DNA of 64,000 nt from Methanobacterium sp. (lineage in GTDB: Archaea > Methanobacteriota > Methanobacteria > Methanobacteriales > Methanobacteriaceae). The notes beneath the pieces were generated by a model. The model had not been told where the DNA came from, did not search any database, and saw only the letters and a list, made by a program, of their open reading frames with translations. The stretch is from assembly GCA_018263005.1 (NCBI GenBank), contig JADFDH010000005.1, positions 88,195-152,194 of the forward strand, read 5' to 3'. Of the stretch, positions 34,890 to 44,673 are shown piece by piece; positions within the stretch are counted from its first letter, which is position 1; each line of letters opens with the position of its first letter. A program made the translations under genes and the position numbers.

Positions 34890-36029
34890 TTACTCCTCAG
34901 TTTCATTTTCTATATTTTCTTTAATATTTATCACTGATGTATCGGGTATTATATTGGGAAGTCCGCAACTGTTTCCCACACCAACTAACAGTATCTTCGT
35001 TCCTTCTTTTGATCTTAAAATTGATTTTTCAACTATAGGGATGACTTTATCGGCTGCTTCTAGTATTTCTTTGGTAAGAGGACTAACTGCTTCTTCAGGG
35101 CTCATTTTAACGATGATAGCATCCAAAATAACATCTTCTTTAATGATCCTTTCCTCTATTTCCCAACGGTCAACCCCTGAACCACCTATAACAACTCCAA
35201 CGCCTTCAGCAATTGAACCAGTTTTTTCTCCTTCCAGTTTCACCGCAGCATCAATGGTTATAACCCTTTTTATACCTTCTTTTTCTATAATAGAATTTAT
35301 AGTTTTACCCACTTTGCCCATACGTGCTCCAGGACCTTTGGCACGGGTTATGATAATATTTCTGCCGTTATATGCTTTTCGGCCGATTATCATTTCTCCT
35401 TTTTCGGTGATTTCTTCAGATGAACCTGTGGCCATGATCATCCCTACTACTAGGGGGCCTAAGCCATCACCAATAGGTTTACCCTGAGAAAAGGCTTTTA
35501 TACCCTCAAATTGGGCTTTAACAATCTTCATAATCAGAGGCAGGCTCATCTGTAGCATCAAAAGCATCTGCAGATTTCCTGTTTTTTTGGCCAGCTCGAA
35601 ATTATGTCTAACCTCTTTGGCAATTTTATTCAATCCCAAAGTAGCTTTAAGAGTCATGATGGTGTTATATTTCCATTCTTCATCTGCATCGGGTATGAGT
35701 TCTTGAACCATAAATTTGAACCTTTCTTCGCTCATATCCAATATTTTATCAAGTTTCCTTACCAAGTCATTAGGATCCATATCCACCGGCGGTATTACGA
35801 AGTATTCCATGAAATTTTTTATTAATTTTTCCTGATTCTGGGAAGGCTTTCCACTTTGGGAGAGTTTTAAGATAATTTTCTCACCTTTTTCTACCATCTC
35901 TTCCAGTTCCAATACCGACCGTTTAACCCGGGACATGATTCTTCTTCGAACCATCATGGGAATTAATACGATCAATAGAATCACTATCAAAATTCCAATG
36001 ATATCAAAGCTGCTAAGATCAAATAACAT
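34890..36029 (-). CDS. DUF1512 family membrane-anchored protein
   Basis: A 379-residue protein with one N-terminal membrane helix (10-27) and a cytoplasmic part. Most of it is helical (residues 30-180); the C-terminal half has repeated glycine-rich segments (GKVGKTINSI, AEGVGVVIGGSGVD, KILLVGVGNSCGLPNII). This is a conserved archaeal family without established function. It is coupled to dcd. GGGAG lies before the ATG. Confidence 0.85.
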   Translation of the reverse strand: MLFDLSSFDIIGILIVILLIVLIPMMVRRRIMSRVKRSVLELEEMVEKGEKIILKLSQSGKPSQNQEKLIKNFMEYFVIPPVDMDPNDLVRKLDKILDMSEERFKFMVQELIPDADEEWKYNTIMTLKATLGLNKIAKEVRHNFELAKKTGNLQMLLMLQMSLPLIMKIVKAQFEGIKAFSQGKPIGDGLGPLVVGMIMATGSSEEITEKGEMIIGRKAYNGRNIIITRAKGPGARMGKVGKTINSIIEKEGIKRVITIDAAVKLEGEKTGSIAEGVGVVIGGSGVDRWEIEERIIKEDVILDAIIVKMSPEEAVSPLTKEILEAADKVIPIVEKSILRSKEGTKILLVGVGNSCGLPNIIPDTSVINIKENIENETEE

Positions 36030-36135
36030 AATACTCCCTTTTTAGATTCAATGGATTATTCAATTAATAAATAAATCTAGAATAATAAACTATTTTTAAA
36101 AAATCTATAAATAATTCTAGTATTAATAAATCTAA

Positions 36136-36846
36136 TTATTTTTCCTTATAGGCATCTACTCGTTTTTTAATCCTTCTTAATGTTCCTGTGAGTGTATGTG
36201 CTTCTCTTCCGGAAATAAAAGATCTTCCCAGTATTCTACGAAATACTGTGGAAGCATTTTTACTCTTATGTGGAGGGTAGCCCAGTTTACCGATAATTTC
36301 ATCCATACTGGAAATTAGACTTTCTTTTTCTATTAGGGAAGCCTCTTCCATATCCTCGACATTGAAGGTCATTTGATTTTTTAAAATTTCATAGAAAACA
36401 ATGGCTGCTGCATGGGTCACGTTCATTATGGGATAAGATGGGTGGGTGGGTATGCTCATAACTACATCGCACATGTTTATTTCATGATTACTTAGTCCAT
36501 TTCCCTCTCTCCCGAATATTAATGCGATTTTACCTTTTATGTTCATGGATGCAGTTAGTTGCTCCGGAGTTACTGCAATACGGGGGACGTTATGACTTCC
36601 GCCAGCCACTCCGGTGGTTCCCACCAGGAAGTCTATATTTTCATTTTGTCTAAATCGGTTAAGAGATGGATAGGTTTTACTTTCCCTGATGATGTCTTTG
36701 GCGTGCATGGCATGATACCATGTTTCATTTTCTATGGGGCAGGGATTAATCAGGATGAGATTCTTCAATCCGAAATTCTTCATGGTCCGGGCCATGAAGC
36801 CTATATTTCCGGGGGATTCTGGTTCTACAAAAACAACGTAAATCAT
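36136..36846 (-). CDS. SPOUT tRNA/rRNA 2'-O-methyltransferase (TrmJ-like)
   Basis: A 236-residue SPOUT-class methyltransferase. It begins MIYVVFVEPESPGNIGFMARTMKNFG, followed by LIFGREGNGLSNHEI and IMNVTHAAAIVFYEI, the three SAM-binding knot motifs, with Arg in the first motif as in TrmJ/TrmH. It resembles archaeal TrmJ, which methylates C32 of tRNAs. The start at 36846 is preferred over the in-frame 36882, which would overlap tfrB. A C-terminal basic helical tail is present. Confidence 0.88.
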   Translation of the reverse strand: MIYVVFVEPESPGNIGFMARTMKNFGLKNLILINPCPIENETWYHAMHAKDIIRESKTYPSLNRFRQNENIDFLVGTTGVAGGSHNVPRIAVTPEQLTASMNIKGKIALIFGREGNGLSNHEINMCDVVMSIPTHPSYPIMNVTHAAAIVFYEILKNQMTFNVEDMEEASLIEKESLISSMDEIIGKLGYPPHKSKNASTVFRRILGRSFISGREAHTLTGTLRRIKKRVDAYKEK

Positions 36847-36874
36847 AATATTCACTTTAATATTAAAAAGGTAA

Positions 36875-38395
36875 TCATTCACCTTTTCTATAAGCCATTT
36901 GAAGTAACGTTAGGATGTTGAGAACGTCAACATCATATCCTTCTTTTTTAAGAGAATCACGGATGTGATATTCACAGAATGGGCATATGGTTACTAAAGC
37001 ATCAATATCAAGTTCATTAATCATTTCTGACTTTGTTTTACCCATTTTAGAGGCTAGATCGGGTTTACCTGAACGTACACCACCACCAGAACCACAACAC
37101 CGGTTGGGTTCTTCCATTTCCACAAACTCAACGCCTTTAATATTATTCAATATTTCACGAGGTGTTTCCCTGATGCCCTGTCCCCGGGCGAGATGGCAGG
37201 GGTCGTGATAAGTAACCTTCATATTCAAAGGTTTCATATCTTTTTTATTCAATTTATCAGCCAGAAATTCGCTTATCTCTACTACATTTAAATTTACACC
37301 GTATCGTGGATAATCGTTTTTTAGGGTAGCTCCACATCCAGCGCATACTGTTAGAATAATATCATAATCCTTAAAAACCTCTTCATTTTTCCTGACTAGT
37401 TCTTCTACTATGTCTGTTTGGCCGGTTCTGATCATAGGTGAACCACAACAAACCTGATCAGTAGGAACTATGATATCTATACCGTGTTTTTTTAACACAT
37501 CAATTAAGGCCAACCCCACATCTGGCAACCGGTAATCTATCATGCATCCGGTAAAAAAAGCAATTTTAGGTTTCTCATCTTTATGGTCTTCAGTGGTTTC
37601 ATCAGAATGTTCTAAGAGATATTTAATAAAACCATGGCCTATTTCTCCTTCGTTCAATGGTTCAACAGATCTGCCTGTTTTTTCTATAAGTTCTTTAACA
37701 AGTTTATGAGGGGGTAAGGGGCCTATTCCTTCTTTGCAGGATATTTCCCTAAGTTTTTCAATGGCACCGCCTAAGTTATTTATTTCTTTAGGACAGACTT
37801 CCACACATTTACCACAGGATGTGCAGCAATATAATCCTTCTTCAAAACCAATTTGGGCGCGATCAGCGCAATCACGTGGATCTAAGGCGAATTTACTTAA
37901 ATAACGCATGAAATAGGGTCCGGCAAATTCTTCGGTTTCCTTTAAAACAGGACAGGATGATATGCAGGATAAGCATTCAATACAGCTTCTCAGCTTTTTG
38001 GAGTTTTCCAGCTCCTCTGGTTTTATTACCGCAGGGCAGGTGAATGATTGGCATTCATCGATGTATAAATTCATTTCCTTTACCCTGCTATCTATAGGGG
38101 TGCGGTCTACTATTAAATCCTTTATAATTTCAAAATCTAAGGGTTCTATAATATCTCCATCTTCTATTTCGGCTTTACATGCCAGCACGGTTTCTTTATT
38201 TACCTTCACTGCACATGATCCGCACTGTCCTGCTCTGCAGGAGCATCGGTAACTTATCTGTGCATCATATTTCTCATTAATATCATTCAATGCATCTAGG
38301 ACCTTCATCTTTTCTTTTTTATTTATTTCATATGTTTCCAGATGAGGTTTCTCCTCTTTTTCGGGATCGAATCTTAATACTTTAACTTGAATCAT
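36875..38395 (-). CDS. tfrB: thiol:fumarate reductase subunit B
   Basis: Reduces fumarate to succinate with coenzymes M and B as electron donors (CoM-SH + CoB-SH give heterodisulfide). The 506-residue subunit has an N-terminal [2Fe-2S] domain (YRCSCRAGQCGSCAVKV), two [4Fe-4S] motifs (CIECLSCISSCPV, CCTSCGKCVEVCP) and two CCG domains (VCCGSP, CAGCGAT; PCHLARGQGI, NRCCGSGGG) like HdrB, where thiol oxidation occurs. The flavin subunit tfrA is not present in the window. AGGAGAG precedes the ATG. Confidence 0.95.
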   Translation of the reverse strand: MIQVKVLRFDPEKEEKPHLETYEINKKEKMKVLDALNDINEKYDAQISYRCSCRAGQCGSCAVKVNKETVLACKAEIEDGDIIEPLDFEIIKDLIVDRTPIDSRVKEMNLYIDECQSFTCPAVIKPEELENSKKLRSCIECLSCISSCPVLKETEEFAGPYFMRYLSKFALDPRDCADRAQIGFEEGLYCCTSCGKCVEVCPKEINNLGGAIEKLREISCKEGIGPLPPHKLVKELIEKTGRSVEPLNEGEIGHGFIKYLLEHSDETTEDHKDEKPKIAFFTGCMIDYRLPDVGLALIDVLKKHGIDIIVPTDQVCCGSPMIRTGQTDIVEELVRKNEEVFKDYDIILTVCAGCGATLKNDYPRYGVNLNVVEISEFLADKLNKKDMKPLNMKVTYHDPCHLARGQGIRETPREILNNIKGVEFVEMEEPNRCCGSGGGVRSGKPDLASKMGKTKSEMINELDIDALVTICPFCEYHIRDSLKKEGYDVDVLNILTLLQMAYRKGE

Positions 38396-38606
38396 TTCTC
38401 TCTCCTATCAGGGGTTCAAAAAATAAAAAAAATCTTGTTAAACAACTTTTTTGGTTATTAATATTAAAATGTAGTTAAAAACCTGTTTGGATAGTATATA
38501 TTATAATTTCTTTTATGATCAAAGGAGTTTATAATATTATATTTTTTTTTAATTTTTATCATATGAAGTTATTTTAGGATGTAAATATATTTTTATATGG
38601 ATTATT

Positions 38607-39344
38607 ATGAAGCTGGATTTTTCATCTAAATTAAGGCGCTACCTTAAAAAAATTGAAGCTGAAACCGGTCGCCATATTAAATTCAGGGAAAGCAATGAAT
38701 TGGGAATAAAGAGTATAACTGCTGCCTATCAGTACCATCCTAAGTATATTTTGATCACCCTTAATACAGATTATCCTCGATCAAGGGATGATATGGAAAG
38801 ATCCATAGCACATGAAGCCACACATGGCTATTTAATACATAGATTAGGATTCTGCAGGTCTCTATATACGCAGGATAGCACTGAGGATTATAGGAAGGAA
38901 GTACAACTTGTTTTCACTATGGTTGAGGATATAGTGGTTAATAAGATTATCGAGGATAATGGATTTCCTCCTTTTGGTCATGAGTATCTGCCTATGGTCC
39001 AGGAGGAAATAAAAATAGCTAAGATGGGTGAGGAAGTTGGAGAAAGCTTTTATGGCCGATTCACTGATGATTACAGGTTGGAAGCAATTTTGATGATTTC
39101 TAGGCATATAATTGCCTGGGGGTTTTTAAAATATTATTCTCTAAGTCCAGAACAATCAGAGATAATAAATGAATTTATAGAAGTGTTTAAAACATATTAT
39201 CCTGATTATTATGAATTTTCTGCTCAAATTGTAAAGTTAATGGAAGAAAAGGATATTTTCAATCCAAGAGATGGATGTGATGTTATCTATGAAATATTGA
39301 AAATGTTTAAAATGGATGTTGGTGTTCGATTAGTGAGGGAGTAA
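38607..39344 (+). CDS. unknown protein with HEATH zinc-like motif
   Basis: A 245-residue soluble protein that I do not recognise. It has SIAHEATHGYLIHRLGF with His69, Glu70 and His73 in the HExxH zinc-protease arrangement, followed by a mainly helical C-terminal half. A possible third ligand is not obvious. No signal peptide or membrane segment. It runs convergent with the YgjP-like gene at 39373. Call it a putative metallopeptidase until tested. Confidence 0.75.
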   Translation: MKLDFSSKLRRYLKKIEAETGRHIKFRESNELGIKSITAAYQYHPKYILITLNTDYPRSRDDMERSIAHEATHGYLIHRLGFCRSLYTQDSTEDYRKEVQLVFTMVEDIVVNKIIEDNGFPPFGHEYLPMVQEEIKIAKMGEEVGESFYGRFTDDYRLEAILMISRHIIAWGFLKYYSLSPEQSEIINEFIEVFKTYYPDYYEFSAQIVKLMEEKDIFNPRDGCDVIYEILKMFKMDVGVRLVRE

Positions 39345-39372
39345 TTTTTCAGTTTCAAATAATTTTATAGGT

Positions 39373-39945
39373 CTATATATTAACCTCTTTCTTCACTGAG
39401 AGCCAATAAATAAATAATAAATCTTCTTTTTCTTTATAATCAGGATATTTTGTTGATATTATTTTCCAGAATTTTTTATTATGATTCATCTCTATTAGAT
39501 GAGCTGTTTCATGAAAAACTATGTATTCTATTAGGGTTTGAGGCAGATATTTCAGGTAAATATTGAAGTTTAAATTCCCATCACTACTACAACTACCCCA
39601 GCGTGTTTTCATCCTTCTATATTTAACCTTTTTAACTTTTACATCCAAATTTATGGTAATTTGTTTAATTAAGAAATTTATAAGTTCTTTTAATTCCTCA
39701 TCGGATCGTTTTAAATTTAGTTTGATCTTTTTGGATTTTTCTTGGGATTCTTTTATATGGGATATTTTTTTATATAACCAGGATCTATGTTTTTTAATAA
39801 GTTCCCGGGCATTATCCTGACCTTCTGGTAATATAACATATACTTTATCTGTTTTAATTTCTAATCGCGGATATTTTACACGACGATGTAAGATTTCATA
39901 TTCTATGGTTATGTCGTCGATTTTAATGATATTTTCTTGGTTCAT
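39373..39945 (-). CDS. YgjP-like (DUF45) metallopeptidase-fold protein
   Basis: A 190-residue member of the YgjP/DUF45 family. It has RRMKTRWGSCSSDGNLNFN followed by VFHETAHLIEMNH with His145, Glu146, His149 and a nearby His155. This is the typical signature, with a conserved GSC before the zinc helix. The function of the family is uncertain (protease or nucleotide-related). Divergent from iorA. Confidence 0.88.
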   Translation of the reverse strand: MNQENIIKIDDITIEYEILHRRVKYPRLEIKTDKVYVILPEGQDNARELIKKHRSWLYKKISHIKESQEKSKKIKLNLKRSDEELKELINFLIKQITINLDVKVKKVKYRRMKTRWGSCSSDGNLNFNIYLKYLPQTLIEYIVFHETAHLIEMNHNKKFWKIISTKYPDYKEKEDLLFIYWLSVKKEVNI

Positions 39946-40169
39946 TTAACTCTATTATTTTTTTATAAAAAGAAAGTTAAAAGTAACTATTACTTAGATT
40001 TCCAAAATCAAAGAAAACAATTTTTTATGGTAAAGTTCAATCAAGATATATAATCTGTAAACCTATATAATTTAATAATAACATCCTAAATTCTTATTTA
40101 AAACAAGATGATGGGATTTGAATTAAATCAGAAATATAATAGCTTAATAAACATTATAAGAGGATATAT

Positions 40170-42023
40170 ATGAAAATTAAGGACATATCAAAGGCACAAA
40201 AAGGGGATAAACTTTTTTTATTAGGTAATGAAGCTGCGGTCAGAGGAGCTTTAGAATCTGGAGTTTCAGTTGCATCCACCTATCCTGGTACACCATCATC
40301 GGAAATAGGGGATGTATTCTCAGTGATAGCAAAAAAATCAGGTATTTACTTCGAATTTTCCACAAACGAAAAAGTTGCTCTGGAAGTAGCGGCAGCAGCA
40401 GCGGCATCAGGGCTTAGATCATTCACCTTCATGAAGCACGTGGGTTTAAACGTTGCAGCAGACTCCCTGATGAGTTTGGTCTACTCCGGTGTGAACGGAG
40501 GTATGTTGATCTTATCAGCAGATGATCCCAGTATGTTCTCTTCACAAAATGAACAGGATAACAGGCATTACGCCCGTCTGGCTAATATTCCAATGTTAGA
40601 ACCTTCAAATCCTCAGGAAATAAAAGATCTGATGAATTATGGTTTCCAATTCTCAGAAGAATTCCAGATTCCCGTTTTAATGCGCACCACCACCAGAGTA
40701 TCCCATATGAGGGGCATAGTAGAGATGGATAATATGGATGAGGTTAACAGAGAGGGTTTTTTCCATAAGGATCCCAGTAGATTTGTACCGGTGCCTGAAG
40801 TCGCCAGGGTGAATCACCGTAAATTAATAGAAAAAATAGCGAAAATCGAAAAAGAAGTTAATAAATCTCCATTAAATCAAACATACCATAATAATGGTGA
40901 TCTGGGTATTATAACCAGTGGAAGTGCCTTCAATTATGTGATGGATGTGGTGGAGGAAAATAATTTACCCGTAAATGTGCTTAAATTAACATTTACCTAT
41001 CCCTTCCCCGAAGAGAAAGTCTTAGAGTTCATAAAGAAGGTTAAGAAAATACTGGTGGTGGAAGAAGTGGATCCTGTGATGGAAAAGGATTTACTGGCGG
41101 TGATTGGTAAAAATGGCATTATAAAAAAGGTTCATGGGAAATTAGACGGCACATTACCACTTATATATGAATATGATCCTCAGATTATCAGAGAAGGCAT
41201 TAATAAAGTTTTAAAAATTGAAGCCGGTGATGAGACACCTGAAAAAAGTAGAAATCTGCCTAAAAGGCCCCCTACTTTATGTCCGGGATGTCCTCATCGT
41301 GCGGTTTACTATTCTATTAAGAAGGCCATTGCAGATTTGCAGTTGAAAGATGTTATCTTCCCCACTGATATAGGCTGTTATACCTTGGGAATAGAAGCAC
41401 CCTATGAAGCTGGTGACTATTTACTTTCCATGGGATCATCGGTGGGAACCAGCTGTGGATTTTCTAAAGCCACCCACCAAAAAGTGATAAGCTTCATAGG
41501 AGACTCCACATTTTTCCATGCAGGCATACCTCCCCTAATAAATGCAGTTCATAATAAAAACAATTTTTTACTAGTAATTCTGGATAACCGAACCACAGCT
41601 ATGACCGGAGGCCAGTCACACCCCGGACTCCCTGTGGATGGTATGGGGGATGAAGCACCAGAAATATCCATAGAGAAAATGGTAGAAGCATCAGGAGTTG
41701 TATTTAAAGAAACCATTAATCCTTTGAACCTTAAAAAATCAGAAATTATATTTAAAAAAGCCCTTGAATATTCAGGGGTGGCGGTGGTTATCTCTAAATA
41801 TCCATGCATGCTCATAAAGAGCAGAGGGAAGAAGAAAAACTTCACAGTTAATGTTCAAGAGGAATGTGATGGATGTAACATATGTTTAGAGGAATTAAGT
41901 TGCCCAGCAATCTATCGAACTGAAGATGGCTCCATCAAAATAGATAGTCAACTCTGTCGTAAATGCAGCGTATGCATACAATTATGTCCGGAAAAGGCAA
42001 TAAAGGTTCATAAAAATAAATAA
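40170..42023 (+). CDS. iorA: indolepyruvate:ferredoxin oxidoreductase alpha subunit
   Basis: Oxidatively decarboxylates aryl pyruvates to aryl-acetyl-CoA, with ferredoxin as acceptor, or runs in reverse to fix CO2 onto aryl acetyl-CoA. The 617-residue subunit has an N-terminal TPP-dependent pyrimidine-binding domain (GNEAAVRGALESGVSVASTYPGTP), the PPTLCPGCPHRAV motif, the TPP-binding GDSTFFHAG, and a C-terminal ferredoxin-like domain (CDGCNICLEELSCP; CRKCSVCIQLCP). Length is usual. iorB follows after 26 bases. Confidence 0.96.
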   Translation: MKIKDISKAQKGDKLFLLGNEAAVRGALESGVSVASTYPGTPSSEIGDVFSVIAKKSGIYFEFSTNEKVALEVAAAAAASGLRSFTFMKHVGLNVAADSLMSLVYSGVNGGMLILSADDPSMFSSQNEQDNRHYARLANIPMLEPSNPQEIKDLMNYGFQFSEEFQIPVLMRTTTRVSHMRGIVEMDNMDEVNREGFFHKDPSRFVPVPEVARVNHRKLIEKIAKIEKEVNKSPLNQTYHNNGDLGIITSGSAFNYVMDVVEENNLPVNVLKLTFTYPFPEEKVLEFIKKVKKILVVEEVDPVMEKDLLAVIGKNGIIKKVHGKLDGTLPLIYEYDPQIIREGINKVLKIEAGDETPEKSRNLPKRPPTLCPGCPHRAVYYSIKKAIADLQLKDVIFPTDIGCYTLGIEAPYEAGDYLLSMGSSVGTSCGFSKATHQKVISFIGDSTFFHAGIPPLINAVHNKNNFLLVILDNRTTAMTGGQSHPGLPVDGMGDEAPEISIEKMVEASGVVFKETINPLNLKKSEIIFKKALEYSGVAVVISKYPCMLIKSRGKKKNFTVNVQEECDGCNICLEELSCPAIYRTEDGSIKIDSQLCRKCSVCIQLCPEKAIKVHKNK

Positions 42024-42049
42024 ACGTTTATTATTATAGGAGAACTAAT

Positions 42050-42649
42050 ATGAAATCATATAACATTTATATTTCTGGCGTAGGGGGACAGGGGATCATA
42101 AAAACCTCCATAGTCATGGGAGAAGCAGCTATGAAAATGGGAAAACCAGTGGTTATGAGTGAAATACACGGAATGGCCCAAAGAGGGGGTGTTGTATCCA
42201 CCGAACTTAAGATAGGTCCGGCCAGGAGCCCTATTATCCCCGAAGGCCAGGCAGACCTTCTTATAGCTTTTGAACCACTGGAAGCTCTAAGGGCAATAGA
42301 GAAGATCTCAAATCAAGGCTACGTTATCACCAATACATCCCCCATATTCCCTTTTAACATAAGTGTCAGTGAACATCCCTATCCTGATATAAATATTATT
42401 TTAGAAGAACTAGCATCTAATTCGGATTTATTTGCACTCGATGCTCTGGAAATTGCAAAAAAAGCAGGACATATCTTATCCCTCAATATGGTGATGTTAG
42501 GTGCAGCAGCAGCTGTACCAAAATTTCCCATTGATAAAACATTGCTATTAAAATCCATGGAGGAAAATTTACCCCCTAAATCATTAAATATTAATTTAAA
42601 GGCCTTTGAAGAAGGATATCAGAGTGTTATTAAGGGAAATAATTTATAA
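42050..42649 (+). CDS. iorB: indolepyruvate:ferredoxin oxidoreductase beta subunit
   Basis: The 199-residue gamma/beta-type subunit of Ior. It begins with YISGVGGQGIIKTSIVMGEAAM and continues VVMSEIHGMAQRGGVVSTE, the standard signature of the gamma domain of 2-oxoacid:ferredoxin oxidoreductases. A GGAGAA site precedes the ATG. It forms the operon iorAB. The nearby PaaK-like ligase (45945) could supply or use the aryl-CoA. Confidence 0.95.
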   Translation: MKSYNIYISGVGGQGIIKTSIVMGEAAMKMGKPVVMSEIHGMAQRGGVVSTELKIGPARSPIIPEGQADLLIAFEPLEALRAIEKISNQGYVITNTSPIFPFNISVSEHPYPDINIILEELASNSDLFALDALEIAKKAGHILSLNMVMLGAAAAVPKFPIDKTLLLKSMEENLPPKSLNINLKAFEEGYQSVIKGNNL

Positions 42650-42743
42650 ATTCATATAACTAATGGATTATATATAGAATTATTAGAGACAAATAATATT
42701 CCAAGATTTCTATACAAAAGAAATAGAAACGGAGACTTAATAA

Positions 42744-43022
42744 ATGAAAAAACTTTTATGGTGGCTGATCGCCGGCTCATCAGGGGGGCCAAATCGGGCG
42801 AGAATAATTATGGAATTATATGAAAGACCATATAATGCTCATCAGCTAGCTGAAAAGTTAAATTTGAATTATAAAACGGTGAGACATCATCTAAAAGTTT
42901 TAAAAGAAAATGATGTTATTACATCCAGTGGGAAACAAAAATACGGGGAATTATATTTTCTCTCTGAAAAAATGTTACTAAATTACGATTTATTTCATGA
43001 TATATGGGATGAATTAAGCTAA
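42744..43022 (+). CDS. ArsR-like winged-helix regulator
   Basis: A 92-residue winged-helix protein: RIIMELYERPYNAHQLAEKLNLNYKTVRHHLKVLKENDVI is the helix-turn-helix, followed by the wing GKQKYGELYFLS. It lies 38 bases ahead of a small membrane protein gene and may regulate it or the ABC transporter behind it. This pair resembles a two-gene unit common in Methanobacteriales; the signal is unknown. GGAGACTT lies before the ATG. Confidence 0.85.
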   Translation: MKKLLWWLIAGSSGGPNRARIIMELYERPYNAHQLAEKLNLNYKTVRHHLKVLKENDVITSSGKQKYGELYFLSEKMLLNYDLFHDIWDELS

Positions 43023-43060
43023 TAAAAAGAATCAATAAAAAGGTAAAAGAGGTAATAAAA

Positions 43061-43393
43061 ATGGCCGGATTAGAATTTGGGCAGATATTAATAACCTATA
43101 TTGCTTTATCTGTTGGTATTATTAATGTGTGCTTGATGATGGGATTGATATATTATTATGGGAGAACGTATCAGGAAGTAAAATCTAGTTTTACTATAGG
43201 CCTGATATACTTCGCATCCTTGATTCTCATCCAAAACGTATTCACCACCCTATACTTAGCTATACAATTAATTTTCCCGCCTGCATTCATTTCATCTATT
43301 TCAGAAGTACATGAACCAGTCAAACCACTATTTTTTATAAATCTTATCCAGTTAATTGCTCTTATAATCCTGTTTAGAATAACCAGGAATTAA
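43061..43393 (+). CDS. small membrane protein next to the regulator
   Basis: A 110-residue protein with three predicted membrane helices (about 8-33, 43-72, 92-108). It has no recognisable enzyme motif. Adjacent to the wHTH gene with 38 bases between; probably its membrane partner, as a sensor. The function is unknown. Confidence 0.7.
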   Translation: MAGLEFGQILITYIALSVGIINVCLMMGLIYYYGRTYQEVKSSFTIGLIYFASLILIQNVFTTLYLAIQLIFPPAFISSISEVHEPVKPLFFINLIQLIALIILFRITRN

Positions 43394-43524
43394 AAAATAC
43401 TTTAATTAAACTGGAAAATCCAGATTATTTTTAAATAATCTTATAATTTGTTTTTAATTTCATAATTAGATTCAGGTAAGATTTGTGCAAAACTATTTAA
43501 ATGAAATTATATTTAAATTAGTTA

Positions 43525-44673
43525 ATGTCATTTTTAATGTTGATGGTTAAAAATCCCTTCAGAAATAAAACCAGAGCCATACTAGCAATTATAGGGATTT
43601 CCATTGGAATTGCCACAATCGTTGCCTTGGGAATGGTCACAGGAGGTCTTCAGAACTCCACACAGAACACGCTTAAAGCAGGGAGCGCTGAGATATCTGT
43701 CACCAAAATAGGTTCCGGCAGCTTCGGTTCAAGTGGAGGGACCCTTGATGAAAGTTTGGTGGAAGATTTGAAAAATATAAGCGGTGTAAAGGACACTGCA
43801 GGTATTCTAAGGGTTAATGCCAATATAAGCACAACCTCCGGAGGAGGATTCGGACCTATGGGCGGATTATATCTGAGTGGAATCTCCCGGAACAAATTAA
43901 ATATGGTGGGTATCGACAGCATAAACGGTAGTTTTTATACTGAAAATGATTCAAAGGAGATAATAATAGGTAAAACCGCTGCAGGGAATCTTAATAAAAC
44001 AGTGGGAAGCACCATCAACATATATGGGACTGATTTTAAAGTAACCGGAATATTCGAAACTGGTAATTTCATACAAGATGGTGGGGCTTATGTCTCCCTA
44101 TCAACACTCCAGAACCTGACCAGTAACCAGGACAAGGTAAGCTCCATAGCCGTGAAGGTAGATCCAGATGCCAACTCCTCCCAAGTAAGCCAGTCCATTC
44201 AGAATGCATATCCCAATGATCTATCAGCAACCACAGCAGCTGATCAGGCCAATAGGATAAATCAGAGCTTAGGTGCTATTGACACTGCTTCATGGGCCAT
44301 ATCACTCCTGGCAATAATTATAGGTGGTGTGGGAGTTATTAATACCATGATCATGTCCGTTTATGAAAGAACCAGAGAAATTGGCGTCCTAAAAGCTGTG
44401 GGATGGAAAAATAAAAGAATATTAGGAATGATACTTGGTGAGTCTATTGTATTGACATTAGTGGCCGCGGTAGTGGGTGTTATTATGGGTATAATAGCAG
44501 TGGAAATTATATTAAATTTCATGCCTTCTTCAGATTCTTTTACACCATTACTTACATTAGACACCTTATTGAAAGCATTTGCTGTTGCTTTCCTGGTAGG
44601 TGTAATAGGTGGATTATACCCAGCATATCGAGCATCAAGACTAGCACCAACAGAGGCGTTGCGTTATGAGTGA
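43525..44673 (+). CDS. MacB-like ABC transporter permease
   Basis: A 382-residue FtsX/MacB-type permease. N-terminal membrane helix (17-40), a large extracytoplasmic domain (about 41-250) and three C-terminal helices, with MSVYERTREIGVLKAVG, the usual coupling segment. It pairs with the ATPase gene that overlaps its last eight bases. Likely function: export of a lipid, peptide or drug. The start at 43525 is uncertain; MLMVKNPF at 43537 is possible. Confidence 0.9.
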   Translation: MSFLMLMVKNPFRNKTRAILAIIGISIGIATIVALGMVTGGLQNSTQNTLKAGSAEISVTKIGSGSFGSSGGTLDESLVEDLKNISGVKDTAGILRVNANISTTSGGGFGPMGGLYLSGISRNKLNMVGIDSINGSFYTENDSKEIIIGKTAAGNLNKTVGSTINIYGTDFKVTGIFETGNFIQDGGAYVSLSTLQNLTSNQDKVSSIAVKVDPDANSSQVSQSIQNAYPNDLSATTAADQANRINQSLGAIDTASWAISLLAIIIGGVGVINTMIMSVYERTREIGVLKAVGWKNKRILGMILGESIVLTLVAAVVGVIMGIIAVEIILNFMPSSDSFTPLLTLDTLLKAFAVAFLVGVIGGLYPAYRASRLAPTEALRYE

